Origin: Promethearchaeia archaeon
GTDB taxonomy: Archaea; Asgardarchaeota; Lokiarchaeia; Sigyniarchaeales; SOKP01
Direction of reading: 5' to 3'
NCBI GenBank assembly: GCA_029856085.1
Contig: JAHQWI010000109.1
Coordinates: 1-33,656 of the forward strand
DNA length: 33,656 bases
This document shows, piece after piece, positions 7,156-15,962 of the stretch. The first letter of the stretch is position 1. Every line of letters starts with the position of its first letter. Position numbers and translations under genes: made by a program. The notes under the pieces were generated by a model. That model was not told the DNA's origin, did not search any database, and was given only the letters and a program-made list of their open reading frames with translations.

Positions 7156-9852
7156 ATGATGGATAAATTATTAGAGATACTACAAACCGACCCAAATTAT
7201 AAAAGTTTCACATTCGATGGGCAAACTATTGTTCTCGAAGATTATCTAGAAGTGAGACCAGAGAGAGAAGGAGAGATTAAAAAGTACGTAAAAGAAGGAA
7301 GACTTTCTATTGGTCCTATGTATGTTTTACCTGATGAATTTTTAGTTAGTGGTGAATCATTAATTAGGAATCTTATTATAGGACATCAAATTGCGAGAAA
7401 ATTTGGAAGAGTTATGAAAGCGGGATATATCCCTGATCCCTTCGGACATGTAGCACAATTACCTCAAATTATACAAGGTTTTGAAATCCCATCAATATTA
7501 TTTTGGAGGGGCTTTGGAAATGAATTTAAGGACAATAATTTGAATATGGAATTTATTTGGAATGCACCAGGAAATGCAGCGTCACTTATAGGAATTCATT
7601 TAATATATGGGTATGGTTCATTAGAATCGCTAAATGGAAAATTAATTAAAGGACAATATAAACCAGCTCTCAGAAAAATCAAGTTAAGGGTAGAAAATTT
7701 TGAGAAATATATCGCAACTCCTAATGTACTCCTTAATAATGGTTCAGATCATCATGAAGCTCGCCCAGAAATTCCCGAAATAGTAAAGCAATGGAACATT
7801 CTACACCCTGACAAAAAATTAAAACAGGTTGATTTTGAACATTACATCAATAAGGTTTTAGAGTCAAATCCAAGATTAAAAGAATTTCAAGGAGAATTAA
7901 GAGGTGGAAGATATGCACATTTATTATCAGGAGTATTTTCCACACGAATGTGGATAAAACAAAGAAATACCGCAATAGAATACCTATATGAAAAATATTC
8001 AGAACCATTATCAACAATTTCATGGATTTTAGATAAACATAATGAATTTGTTTACCCAAAGGATTATATATTAGCGGGATTAAAGTGGCTTCAGAAATGT
8101 GCTCCACATGACTCAATTTGCGGATGTAGTGTCGATCAAGTTCACGATGAGATGAAAACTAGATTTGATTGGGCAGAACAAATAGGAAACGAAGTTTTCA
8201 AGAATTCATTTCTTTATTTATCCGATCTTATTAACATTGATAACAAATATAATGGTCAAAATACTTTATTAGTATATAATCCGCTTCCTTGGCAACGTAA
8301 AGATATTGTTGAATTTAATACAATTTCGCGGAAAACTAGTGGTGAAAAATTTCCATATAATCTCAAATTAATTGACTTTGAAGGAAAAGAAATTGAAGCT
8401 CAAAATCATGATGTTGAAGAGGAACCTAGATTTACACGAAAGTTAGGTGTTAGTCATAAATTTTCATTTTTAGCGGAAGTTCCTGCATGTGGGTATAAAG
8501 TCTATTATGTTCTTCCTGTTGATTCAGGTCATACTTCCCCTATTGAGAGTGAAATCTTTAAGATAACAAGAGATTTTTTAGAAAACAAATTTTATAGAAT
8601 TGATATAAAACCAGATGGTTTTATCACTGTTATTGATAAGGTTTCAGGAGTTACTTATGAAAAAATTTGTGAATTCGAGGATGTAGGAGACTGGGGAGAT
8701 GAGTACGATTTTTCTGGTCCCTTAGAAAACCAGACCAATTTAACCTATACCACAGAAGATGTTGCTGTGTTTGAGAGATCTGCGTATATAGATGGACCAA
8801 CTCAAAAAACTTATAAACTTAGATTAAATTTAAAGCTTCCTCACTCACTTACAGAAGATCGTTATAATAGGGAAGAGTGGCTTGTTGATAATAAAATAAC
8901 TATATATATCTCATTATATAAAGAGATTAAACGAATTCACTTTAAGATTGAACTTGAAAATAAAAGCAAAGACCATAGAATCCGTGTCTTATTTCCTACT
9001 AAAATAAAGGCTGACAGAGTTTATGCTGATGGTCATTTTTATGTTGTTCCAAGAATGGTCGAATTACCTAAAGCAGATGATTGGGTTCAAAAGCCTTTAC
9101 CTACAAATCACCAAAAGGACTTTGTGTCTGTTAGCGATAATTCAAGAACATTTGCGGTTATAAATAAAGGATTACCAGAATATGAAGCTGTCATTAAAGA
9201 AAATAACACAATAACTTTTGCTATTACTCTCCTGCGATGTATTGAATGGTTGTCTCGTGATGATTTTATGACACGTATGTCTCATGCAGGTCCAGGTTTT
9301 AACACCCCGGGTGCACAATGCCTTGGTAAACATAGCTTTGAATTATCGATTACTACTGAATCAAAACCAAACTGGTTAGATTCAGAAATACATCTAAGAG
9401 GTAAAGAATTTAATAATCCACTTAAACCTCTCTTTCCAGTTATGGTTCATGGTCCCTTAAGAGTTGCAAATAAAGTAATTTTAAGACCATCTGGAATCAT
9501 TTCTTACTTTAATAATATTAAAACGAAGGAATTAGATTCGTTTTTACCTCCTGTTTTAAGTTTTCTTTCAATTGATAATAAAAGTGTAGTTTTAAGTGCA
9601 TTAAAAAAGTCAGAGAAAGGGGATTACTTAATTATTAGAGTATATAATATATCCTCATCTTCTCAAAAGGCAACATTAACCTTTTTCAATAAGATTTCAA
9701 TGAATGACGTTAAACTCGTGAATTTTTTAGAAGAGGCACCTGAACATGAAATTAAGGCAAAAATTAATTCTTTTAATAATAACTTACTTGAAATTGTATT
9801 AGAACCACACGTAATTGCCACATTTAATATTGAACTTGAATTAAAAAAGTGA
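7156..9852 (+). CDS. Glycoside hydrolase family 38 alpha-mannosidase, N-terminus missing
   Basis: This is a retaining, zinc-dependent alpha-mannosidase of GH38. The nucleophile is the Asp in IPDPFGHVAQLPQ (Asp94 of this ORF), within the most conserved family block. Further matches are LLNNGSDH near 197, the helix around GGRYAHLLSGVFSTR, and HDSICGCSVDQVHDEM in the middle domain. The C-terminal half (about 390-898) is the beta-sandwich region with GDWGDEYDF and PGAQCLGKHSF. At 898 residues, plus about 31 lost from the front, it matches bacterial/archaeal MngB-like enzymes. The ATG at 7156 is the first after the interrupting insert and lies inside the first conserved helix, downstream of the HWD zinc motif. 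As annotated, the product should therefore be inactive. No secretion signal is seen. The body of the gene has no other stops or frameshifts, so decay, if real, is recent. Confidence 0.85.
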   Translation: MMDKLLEILQTDPNYKSFTFDGQTIVLEDYLEVRPEREGEIKKYVKEGRLSIGPMYVLPDEFLVSGESLIRNLIIGHQIARKFGRVMKAGYIPDPFGHVAQLPQIIQGFEIPSILFWRGFGNEFKDNNLNMEFIWNAPGNAASLIGIHLIYGYGSLESLNGKLIKGQYKPALRKIKLRVENFEKYIATPNVLLNNGSDHHEARPEIPEIVKQWNILHPDKKLKQVDFEHYINKVLESNPRLKEFQGELRGGRYAHLLSGVFSTRMWIKQRNTAIEYLYEKYSEPLSTISWILDKHNEFVYPKDYILAGLKWLQKCAPHDSICGCSVDQVHDEMKTRFDWAEQIGNEVFKNSFLYLSDLINIDNKYNGQNTLLVYNPLPWQRKDIVEFNTISRKTSGEKFPYNLKLIDFEGKEIEAQNHDVEEEPRFTRKLGVSHKFSFLAEVPACGYKVYYVLPVDSGHTSPIESEIFKITRDFLENKFYRIDIKPDGFITVIDKVSGVTYEKICEFEDVGDWGDEYDFSGPLENQTNLTYTTEDVAVFERSAYIDGPTQKTYKLRLNLKLPHSLTEDRYNREEWLVDNKITIYISLYKEIKRIHFKIELENKSKDHRIRVLFPTKIKADRVYADGHFYVVPRMVELPKADDWVQKPLPTNHQKDFVSVSDNSRTFAVINKGLPEYEAVIKENNTITFAITLLRCIEWLSRDDFMTRMSHAGPGFNTPGAQCLGKHSFELSITTESKPNWLDSEIHLRGKEFNNPLKPLFPVMVHGPLRVANKVILRPSGIISYFNNIKTKELDSFLPPVLSFLSIDNKSVVLSALKKSEKGDYLIIRVYNISSSSQKATLTFFNKISMNDVKLVNFLEEAPEHEIKAKINSFNNNLLEIVLEPHVIATFNIELELKK

Positions 9853-9906
9853 ATAAAGAGATGTGAAGTCAGAAACATACTACCAAAATAAGAATAAAAG
9901 AGTCAT

Positions 9907-11595
9907 TTATAGAAATCCATAAGAAGGGAAAAAGACAACAATCATCCACGAGTAGAAAATACTTATGAAAATCGTAGATCCTAATATATTACGCCCTGAG
10001 TTTATATAAACCCATGTAACTGTAATGTTTTGTATAATCGAGAAAATAACCCATGCTAGTAAATAAAGAGCATAAGGCGGTAAATATGCCAAATTGAGTT
10101 TCCCAACAAGTATAATTGAAACAATAAGAAAATTATCCATGAAAATTCCAATACCTACCATAGTAAAATATTCCTCATATTTATTTGAAGTTTTCAATCG
10201 ACCTTGAACATTCCTAAAATAGAATTCTCTAATCAGAAAAAAGGGGAAAGATAGTAGAGTTAATAATATCATTTTACCCGCACCTCTTATAGTTGGTAAA
10301 GTATTTTGTACGGACCAATGCCAAATTGCTGCTATTGACAATATTGATATCAAAGCGATACTAATTCCAAATAATATTGAACGACCAGGTTTTATTGAGC
10401 ACATTCTTTTAATCTTTATAAACAGATCTTTGAAATAGAACTGTTCCTCCCAGTTCAATAAAAGAAAATTATATATTATAAATGATCCAATTGCAGCTCC
10501 AATAATGAGTAACAAAGTTATGCTTGTTGTAGAAAAGGCGAAATCTTCTGTGGAAATGTGTGAAAGAGATAAAAAAAAGGTAATTTGAATTAGTTCTACA
10601 GGAATAGTATAGTATATTATTAATTTTCTTATCGAAGCTTTTCCTAATTCTTCTAATATATCTTTCTCAGGTAAAATTACTTTATGTTTAAGAAGATAAT
10701 TGCTAACATAAACAACCAATATTGAATTAAGTGCAATAACTGCTACAAGTGAAACATAAGAAAAAAATTGTAAAGCTGTGGCAGTTATGAAAATATCACT
10801 CCCCTTTTCCCCATGAAAAGCTTGTTCAAACCATTGAATTGTTTGATAGATGATAGCATAATCTACTACTTCAGTTAAATGTCCTGCAAATGGGCTAATA
10901 AAACCTTTAGTGTTATTTCCGTCATTAAAATCTCCATAATACAATTCTCCAACTTTTACATCTTCTCTTCCGGTATATGACTTTAAGACTTCAAGGATCT
11001 TTTCCTCAGTCAATCCAGGATCGTATCTCCCTGATGCTAAAAGAAAATTAGATATATCCATAATGTTTGGGGATACTGCTCCAATAGCTATAGTTGCATT
11101 AATTCTATCGGGGTAAGCTTGTGATAAATCTAGTGCTACATAAGCACCTAATGAATGACCGACAAGCCCAATTTCTGTAATGTACGATAAATCATATTCC
11201 AGGTAATCTATTGCTGCCTTCATATCTAGAATTAACTTACTACGGTAAAAGTACCCTCCAGAAGCCCCATGTCCACGAAAATCAATGTTTATGACCGTAA
11301 ATCCCCGTTTAACGAGTTCTATGCTTAAGGGCTGCATATTGAGCTTACTACCAAAAAAACTATGCCCCACTACTATTCCTCCATGACTTTTTTCTCCTTT
11401 TGGTGTATATTTATAAGCACTAATATATACTCCATCCTCCGACTCGAGTGCCAATGGTTTAATCGTGTATAAATTCTTCAATTCGGGAATAAAGGTTAAA
11501 ATAAGTAATGGAACTACACCAATACATAATATTGATATACTGATTAATAAACCTAATTTTTTCTTATCGGATCTTAAATTTTTTAAGGTTACCAA
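9907..11595 (-). CDS. Alpha/beta hydrolase fused to multi-pass membrane domain
   Basis: A single N-terminal membrane helix (about 15-36) is followed by a serine alpha/beta hydrolase (about 45-260). The nucleophile elbow is GHSLG at 146-150 (Ser148). An oxyanion-side segment GHSFFGS lies at 77-83, and FRGHG at 106-110 is typical of the fold. Candidate triad partners are Asp192 and His239. The C-terminal half (about 270-560) contains roughly seven hydrophobic helices with no recognisable motif. The positive-inside pattern is not clear enough to fix topology; the hydrolase domain is probably extracytoplasmic if the first helix is an anchor. The start ATG lies 186 bp from the divergent polyprenyl synthase. 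I cannot name a substrate: lipid, peptide or acyl esters are all possible. It is tail-to-tail with the mannosidase gene. Confidence 0.75.
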   Translation of the reverse strand: MVTLKNLRSDKKKLGLLISISILCIGVVPLLILTFIPELKNLYTIKPLALESEDGVYISAYKYTPKGEKSHGGIVVGHSFFGSKLNMQPLSIELVKRGFTVINIDFRGHGASGGYFYRSKLILDMKAAIDYLEYDLSYITEIGLVGHSLGAYVALDLSQAYPDRINATIAIGAVSPNIMDISNFLLASGRYDPGLTEEKILEVLKSYTGREDVKVGELYYGDFNDGNNTKGFISPFAGHLTEVVDYAIIYQTIQWFEQAFHGEKGSDIFITATALQFFSYVSLVAVIALNSILVVYVSNYLLKHKVILPEKDILEELGKASIRKLIIYYTIPVELIQITFFLSLSHISTEDFAFSTTSITLLLIIGAAIGSFIIYNFLLLNWEEQFYFKDLFIKIKRMCSIKPGRSILFGISIALISILSIAAIWHWSVQNTLPTIRGAGKMILLTLLSFPFFLIREFYFRNVQGRLKTSNKYEEYFTMVGIGIFMDNFLIVSIILVGKLNLAYLPPYALYLLAWVIFSIIQNITVTWVYINSGRNILGSTIFISIFYSWMIVVFFPSYGFL

Positions 11596-11781
11596 ATCTC
11601 TTTTTAATCCATATTTATAAAGTTATAACTTATCGTAAAAGAATTATCAAAACTCATAAAGTTTGAACTTTTCTATTAAATAAGAATATTGATAATTTGA
11701 AATTACTTATATTCTAGTAAAATCTTTGTTTTATAATTTAGAAGGGATATCATTATTAATCAAGACCAACGGTAATACCTA

Positions 11782-12849
11782 ATGAAACTTAATGAGTATT
11801 TAAAAGAATTTAAAGACAAGATCAACGATGCAATTAAATCTATTTATGACATGAAATTAAAAAATATAAAAAATAGATTTTTAGAAGATTATTATTCAGA
11901 ACTAAAAGATTATTTCCTAGCTGGGGGAAAAAGAATTCGTCCATTACTATGTATCGCTACTTACAATGCGTTCAATGAAAGAAGGGATGAAAGAATTGTA
12001 TTTCCTAGTGTGGGTACTGAATTTCTCCATAATGCGTCGTTAATACATGATGATATTATTGATAAGGATGATTTTAGAAGGGGAAAACCTGCATTCCACT
12101 TTAGATTTCGAAATTACCATGAAAAGTATGAATTAAAAAGGATGATAGCAACAGATTTCGGTAATTCTATAGGAATTATTGGAGGAGATTCAGCTTTTTT
12201 TTTAGGTTTAGAAGCTTACTTTTTTAACGATTTTAATATGGAATTGAACTTAAATGCAATAAAATATTATAAGCAAGCGTTTATAGAAATTGCTAATGGA
12301 GTTTTAATTGAAACTGATATGGTAAACCAAACAAATCTCACCCTTTCTGATTATATCGAAATGATTTCACTAAAAACCGGAGCCTTGATTGAGAAATCGA
12401 TTTTAATAGGAGCAAATTATGCAAGAGCAGCTGATGAGTGTATTAATGATCTTTCCATCTATGGTATAAATCTTGGTATCGTTTTTCAAATAACTGATGA
12501 TATTTTAGGTACATTTGGTGATGAAAAAGTAACTGGAAAACCAACAGATGGCGATATCCGAGAAAATAAATTAACTGCTTTAAAATTAATGGCCTTAGGC
12601 AATTTAGAAAACTCAAATAAAATGCGGCTTATTGAATTACTTGAAAATCCTAGTATGACTAATAATGATGTTCAGGAAGTTAAGGATTTGTTTATTAAAG
12701 CAGATGTAGTTAATTCATGCAAAGAATTAGCAAACGTATACTTTCAAAAAGCAAAATCATCTTTGGATAAATTGAAACCAACTATCAATCAATCTGAAGT
12801 AGAATTTTTTGAAAGTTTATTAAATTTTGTAGTGGAGAGAAATTTCTAA
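11782..12849 (+). CDS. Trans-polyprenyl diphosphate synthase (GGPP synthase family)
   Basis: This head-to-tail trans-prenyltransferase condenses IPP onto allylic diphosphates. Visible motifs are GGKRIRPLL at 48-56, the first Asp-rich motif DDIID at 90-94, Lys/Thr of the KTG segment near 198-200, and the second Asp-rich region DDILG at 239-243 followed by GDE and GKPTDGDIREN. The length (355) is normal. The fifth residue before the first Asp motif, which limits chain length in short-chain enzymes and is aromatic in many archaeal GGPP synthases, is Ala85 here, as in long-chain bacterial synthases. The product may therefore be GGPP for membrane lipids or a longer chain for a quinone. It sits at the edge of the mevalonate island and would consume the IPP and DMAPP made by the neighbouring genes. 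Confidence 0.88.
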   Translation: MKLNEYLKEFKDKINDAIKSIYDMKLKNIKNRFLEDYYSELKDYFLAGGKRIRPLLCIATYNAFNERRDERIVFPSVGTEFLHNASLIHDDIIDKDDFRRGKPAFHFRFRNYHEKYELKRMIATDFGNSIGIIGGDSAFFLGLEAYFFNDFNMELNLNAIKYYKQAFIEIANGVLIETDMVNQTNLTLSDYIEMISLKTGALIEKSILIGANYARAADECINDLSIYGINLGIVFQITDDILGTFGDEKVTGKPTDGDIRENKLTALKLMALGNLENSNKMRLIELLENPSMTNNDVQEVKDLFIKADVVNSCKELANVYFQKAKSSLDKLKPTINQSEVEFFESLLNFVVERNF

Positions 12850-12947
12850 AGAGAAACTATCCCCATATGATATTTTAATTTTTTCATTAATTTAATATGG
12901 AAAAAGATAAGAACTAAAAATCATAGAAGAATTATTAAGTTCAATAC

Positions 12948-12954
12948 TATAAAT
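12948..12954 (+). promoter_or_regulatory. TATA-like element before the UbiX gene
   Basis: TATAAAT sits about 37 bp upstream of the ATG at 12988. A start site ~26 bp downstream would leave a leader of roughly 10-15 nt. The support is pattern and spacing only, in an AT-rich background. Confidence 0.35.
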
Positions 12955-12987
12955 TTTCTTTTATTAAAACTATTGAGATAGAGTTAG

Positions 12988-13536
12988 ATGTTAGTAGCGA
13001 TTACCGGAGCCACGGGAGTCGATTTGGCAGTTAAATTTCTAAAAACACTGAGAGAAAAAAAGATTGAAATTGAACTTATCATCTCTAAAATTGCCGAAAA
13101 AATAATAGATATTGAAACGGATAATAAAATTTCTGATATTCGTAAAATAGCAGATAAAAACTATGATGTAGATAATTTATTATCTCCACCAGCAAGTGGT
13201 TCCTACAAGATAGAGAGTATGGTTATAATTCCTTGTTCAATGAAAACTTTATCAGCAATAGCAAATGGATATGCAAATAATTTAATTTCAAGGGCAGCAG
13301 ATGTAATGATAAAAGAAAAAAGGAAATTAATACTAGTCGTAAGAGAAACTCCTTTCAGTGCTATCCATCTTGAGAATATGCTTAAATTAGCAAGATTAGG
13401 AGTAATTATTTGCCCCCCAATCCCTTCATACTACATAAAACCTAAAAGCGTTGAAGAACTCATTGAATACACCATAGGAAGGATATTAGACCAAATTGGG
13501 ATTGAAACTAATATAAAAAGATGGGGGACAATTTAA
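12988..13536 (+). CDS. ubiX: UbiX-like flavin prenyltransferase
   Basis: The protein makes prenylated FMN by joining a dimethylallyl group to reduced FMN, the cofactor of UbiD-family decarboxylases. Family features are the N-terminal nucleotide loop ITGATG at 5-10 (usually GASG), ASGSY at 69-73, the block PCSMKTLSAIANG at 82-94, NNLISRAADV at 98-106 and RETP at 119-122. The length of 182 is standard. Its partner, the UbiD-type anhydromevalonate phosphate decarboxylase, lies in the same island at 18496-19806 on the opposite strand. That makes this copy very probably dedicated to the mevalonate route. The prenyl donor it needs (dimethylallyl phosphate or diphosphate) is itself a product of that pathway, so the island encodes a self-supporting loop. 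The cofactor role is family knowledge; the pairing is inference from context. Confidence 0.9.
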   Translation: MLVAITGATGVDLAVKFLKTLREKKIEIELIISKIAEKIIDIETDNKISDIRKIADKNYDVDNLLSPPASGSYKIESMVIIPCSMKTLSAIANGYANNLISRAADVMIKEKRKLILVVRETPFSAIHLENMLKLARLGVIICPPIPSYYIKPKSVEELIEYTIGRILDQIGIETNIKRWGTI

Positions 13537-13598
13537 GAAAGAAAAAGTTGATTATTCAGTTATTAAGATTTAAATGAATAAAGTAAGGGCAATTTTAA

Positions 13599-13994
13599 TT
13601 GAAAATGCTCCAAGATATTTGGATTCTGCATAAATCTGGAATAGTGATGTTTCATAGAGTATTCAATGAATCTGTATCCCCTCAAGCATTTGGCGCAATG
13701 ATGAGTGCGTTAAGTACTTTTGCCGAACAATTAGCTGATGGTGGATTATCCAATTTTGAATTAAATAATAAAAGATTTACCATAATTAAGAAACAAGATC
13801 TTAAATTTATTGCTAATTCGTTAAAACGATTTAATCAGAAAAAAATTAATCGTGAATTAGAAAAAGTTTCAAAAAAATTCTTGAAACTCTACTCTGAAAA
13901 AATAGAGGATTATAAAGGTCAAATTGGAGCGTTTACTCAGTTTGAAGAGATTATTGAGGATTCTTTGGAAGACAATCCACAACAATCCAGCTAA
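13599..13994 (+). CDS. Small longin-like (profilin-fold) protein, Asgard type
   Basis: The first ~70 residues read like a small longin/Roadblock-type sensor domain: a beta strand 'DIWILHKSGIVMF', an amphipathic helix 'FGAMMSALSTFAEQLADGG', then strands 'FELNNKRFTIIKK' and 'LKFIANS'. The remaining half is a charged helix pair and an acidic tail. I do not recognise a named family, and the fold assignment is by pattern only. The start is either TTG 13599 or ATG 13605; they differ by two residues. The stop is one base from the IPP isomerase stop on the other strand, so the two genes meet tail to tail. Longin and Roadblock domains act with small GTPases in eukaryotes, and this window has a Roadblock-GTPase fusion, but nothing here shows they interact. 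Why it sits in an isoprenoid cluster is unclear. Confidence 0.6.
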   Translation: MKMLQDIWILHKSGIVMFHRVFNESVSPQAFGAMMSALSTFAEQLADGGLSNFELNNKRFTIIKKQDLKFIANSLKRFNQKKINRELEKVSKKFLKLYSEKIEDYKGQIGAFTQFEEIIEDSLEDNPQQSS

Positions 13995-13995
13995 A

Positions 13996-15114
13996 TTATT
14001 GGTTTAACCATCTATACAATTCACCAAGAATAACATACTTATCTCTTTTACCTTTTAATTTAGCTATTTCATCTATATTCATTAACCATAGACATGAACG
14101 TAATTCTTTTTTTAAGGTCCTTATTTCTTTAATAGTGTGAGAAATAGAATTATCTTTTCTATCTTTCCATGCGGATTGGAGAAAGTTATAAGCAAAACCT
14201 CCTAAATCAGCACCTAATACAATAGATTTTGCAATATCAAGTCCAGTTCTTAAACCTCCCGTGGCAATTATTAGTTTTTGAGACACATTTCTAACATAAA
14301 TTATACTAATCGGTGTGGGGATCCCCCATTCCTTAAATACTTCAGCTGGATCTCGAGTATATCTTTGATTATTAAGATTTTTGCGTTTTGATTCAATTGC
14401 TGCGAAACTGGTTCCTCCAGCACCTCCAATATCAAACCCATCAAAACCAAGTTTATCAAGAATTAAAGCTAATTCCTGGTTAAATCCGGTTCCAACTTCT
14501 TTTGCAATTATCGGAATACTGTTTTTTTCCCGTAATTTTTGAAAGTTTTTACGGAAAAGTTTATATGAAAGATCTCCTTTATCTTGAACTAATTCATGTA
14601 AAACATTTAAATGAATTGCCATAACATCAGCATTTATCATCTCTATGCATTTGTTAAAATCCTCTAACTCAAAATTAAGGCTACTAACCTGCCCGATGCC
14701 AATATTTCCGATTATAGGAATAGTAGGGGCAACATCACGGGTAATTTTAAATGAATCTAATAATGTAGGATCTTCAAGTCCTGCACGCTGGCTTCCTACA
14801 CTCATTATAATATTTTCTTCTTCTGCAGCTTTAGCCAAAATTTCATTTATTTCTTTTGAGACAGGATGACCACCAGTAATCGCTGAGATACAAATGGGTG
14901 CTGAAATTTTTTTATCATAAAACTTCACTGAAAGATCAACTTCTTCAATATCGACATCTGGAATTGGATGGTGAATCAATTTTATATCACTAAAATAATT
15001 CCTAGAATGTTGTACGTCATGCTCTAAGGTTATTTTGAGATGTTCTATTTTTCTGTCCATTATCTCTTTAGAGTCATTCTCCTTTGGCATATTTTTCCTC
15101 TCCATTTGAGTCAT
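13996..15114 (-). CDS. fni: Type 2 isopentenyl-diphosphate delta-isomerase (FMN-dependent)
   Basis: The enzyme interconverts IPP and DMAPP using reduced FMN. Numbering from the ATG at 15114, the FMN/phosphate motifs are SAITGGH (77-83), SVGSQR (105-110), KEVGTGF (205-211), GAGGTSF (231-237) and GGLRTGLD (286-293). His168, Asn170 and Glu174 match the family's IPP/Mg site. However, the Gln normally just before that Glu (Gln160 in the Sulfolobus shibatae enzyme, as I recall it) is His173 here, which is unusual. Start: the ATG at 15090 (ninth codon) has a GGAGAGG ribosome site 6 nt upstream and is the better start; the ATG at 15114 has none. It is the last gene of the minus-strand operon, 19 bp after isopentenyl phosphate kinase (43 bp to the preferred start). 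Confidence 0.92.
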   Translation of the reverse strand: MTQMERKNMPKENDSKEIMDRKIEHLKITLEHDVQHSRNYFSDIKLIHHPIPDVDIEEVDLSVKFYDKKISAPICISAITGGHPVSKEINEILAKAAEEENIIMSVGSQRAGLEDPTLLDSFKITRDVAPTIPIIGNIGIGQVSSLNFELEDFNKCIEMINADVMAIHLNVLHELVQDKGDLSYKLFRKNFQKLREKNSIPIIAKEVGTGFNQELALILDKLGFDGFDIGGAGGTSFAAIESKRKNLNNQRYTRDPAEVFKEWGIPTPISIIYVRNVSQKLIIATGGLRTGLDIAKSIVLGADLGGFAYNFLQSAWKDRKDNSISHTIKEIRTLKKELRSCLWLMNIDEIAKLKGKRDKYVILGELYRWLNQ

Positions 15115-15133
15115 TTCACATAAAAAATTGTTT

Positions 15134-15955
15134 TTAATTATTTATTATATTTGTACAAGTTACTTTTTCATTTTTTAAAGAATTATATACATAATTTTCT
15201 TTCAATCCATTTATCAATTGTACAGGAACATTGAATTTACAAATCTGTTTTATAAAATCGATTTTACCTTCAATCCCACCTGTCACATCTATTTTTTTCC
15301 CCAAGTCCGCTAAGTCCAAGTCATCTAATTCACTTGAAAATATTTTAGAGGCCAATTTTATATTTTCATCCTTAGAATCTCCATCATTAATAAAAATTCC
15401 ATCGGTTTCAGTTGCAAAAATAACTTTTGAGACACAATATTTTTGTAAGTTCTCACATAACTCAGAAATGATGTGATCTCCTGAAATTATCGAAAATGAC
15501 CCTTGTTTATCAAAAATAATATCTCCATATAAAATGGGTAAGATATTAAGATCTAAAGTGGTTTCAATGATGTCAATAGATTTGGTAATGATATTTTCTG
15601 CGTTTTTTATAAAAATACTGGAGGGTTGGATTGATAAAACTGGATAATTTCGTTCTAAAAATAGGTTTACTAAATAAGAATTAAATTTAATCATAGCTTG
15701 ATGGGTTTCAGTTAATCCAAAAATTTGATTTGGTATAGATTTATCTAGCCCCTTCGAAATATTGTATTTTTTTGCTAGAGGATGCCCAAACGAGCCACCT
15801 CCATGAATCAATATTACTTTTTCGTTAGCATTAATAATTTGTTGAATTGTACTTTTAACAACTTCCTCTCTGATAAAAAAAGGTTGATTTTTATCAGTTA
15901 GTAAACTTCCACCTAGCTTTAATAGTAAGATTTCTTTCTTTCTTTTCAATTTCAA
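15134..15955 (-). CDS. ipk: Isopentenyl phosphate kinase
   Basis: This amino-acid-kinase-fold enzyme phosphorylates isopentenyl phosphate to IPP, the final kinase step of the archaeal route. The Lys-Gly-Gly phosphate loop LLKLGGSLLT spans 11-20. The signature HGGGSFGHPLA at 51-61 carries His58, equivalent to the substrate-binding His that separates IPK from other kinases of the fold. ILYGDI and SGDH are further family blocks. The length is 273, slightly above the usual ~260. It starts with TTG (15955, or a second TTG two codons on at 15949) just after a GAGAGAG stretch that can serve as ribosome site. It follows mevalonate kinase by 7 bp and precedes the isomerase, in the order of the reactions. 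With the dehydratase and decarboxylase upstream, it confirms the anhydromevalonate phosphate variant of the pathway. Confidence 0.92.
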   Translation of the reverse strand: MKLKRKKEILLLKLGGSLLTDKNQPFFIREEVVKSTIQQIINANEKVILIHGGGSFGHPLAKKYNISKGLDKSIPNQIFGLTETHQAMIKFNSYLVNLFLERNYPVLSIQPSSIFIKNAENIITKSIDIIETTLDLNILPILYGDIIFDKQGSFSIISGDHIISELCENLQKYCVSKVIFATETDGIFINDGDSKDENIKLASKIFSSELDDLDLADLGKKIDVTGGIEGKIDFIKQICKFNVPVQLINGLKENYVYNSLKNEKVTCTNIINN

Positions 15956-15962
15956 CTCTCTC

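Noticed and set aside
7847-8116. Minus-strand 89-codon frame
   Set aside because: Antisense shadow inside the well-conserved GH38 coding region.
4212-9852. Defence island (methylase, phosphodiesterase, mannosidase)
   Set aside because: The phosphodiesterase and mannosidase match metabolic families and no nuclease, helicase or toxin gene is present.
12862-12900. Hairpin terminator after the polyprenyl synthase
   Set aside because: CCATAT/ATATGG is only 6 bp with a long AT-rich loop; expected by chance in this composition.
13574-13633. 19-codon leader peptide before the longin-like gene
   Set aside because: An ATG opens a short frame that overlaps the next gene's start, but it has no ribosome site or attenuation-like structure.
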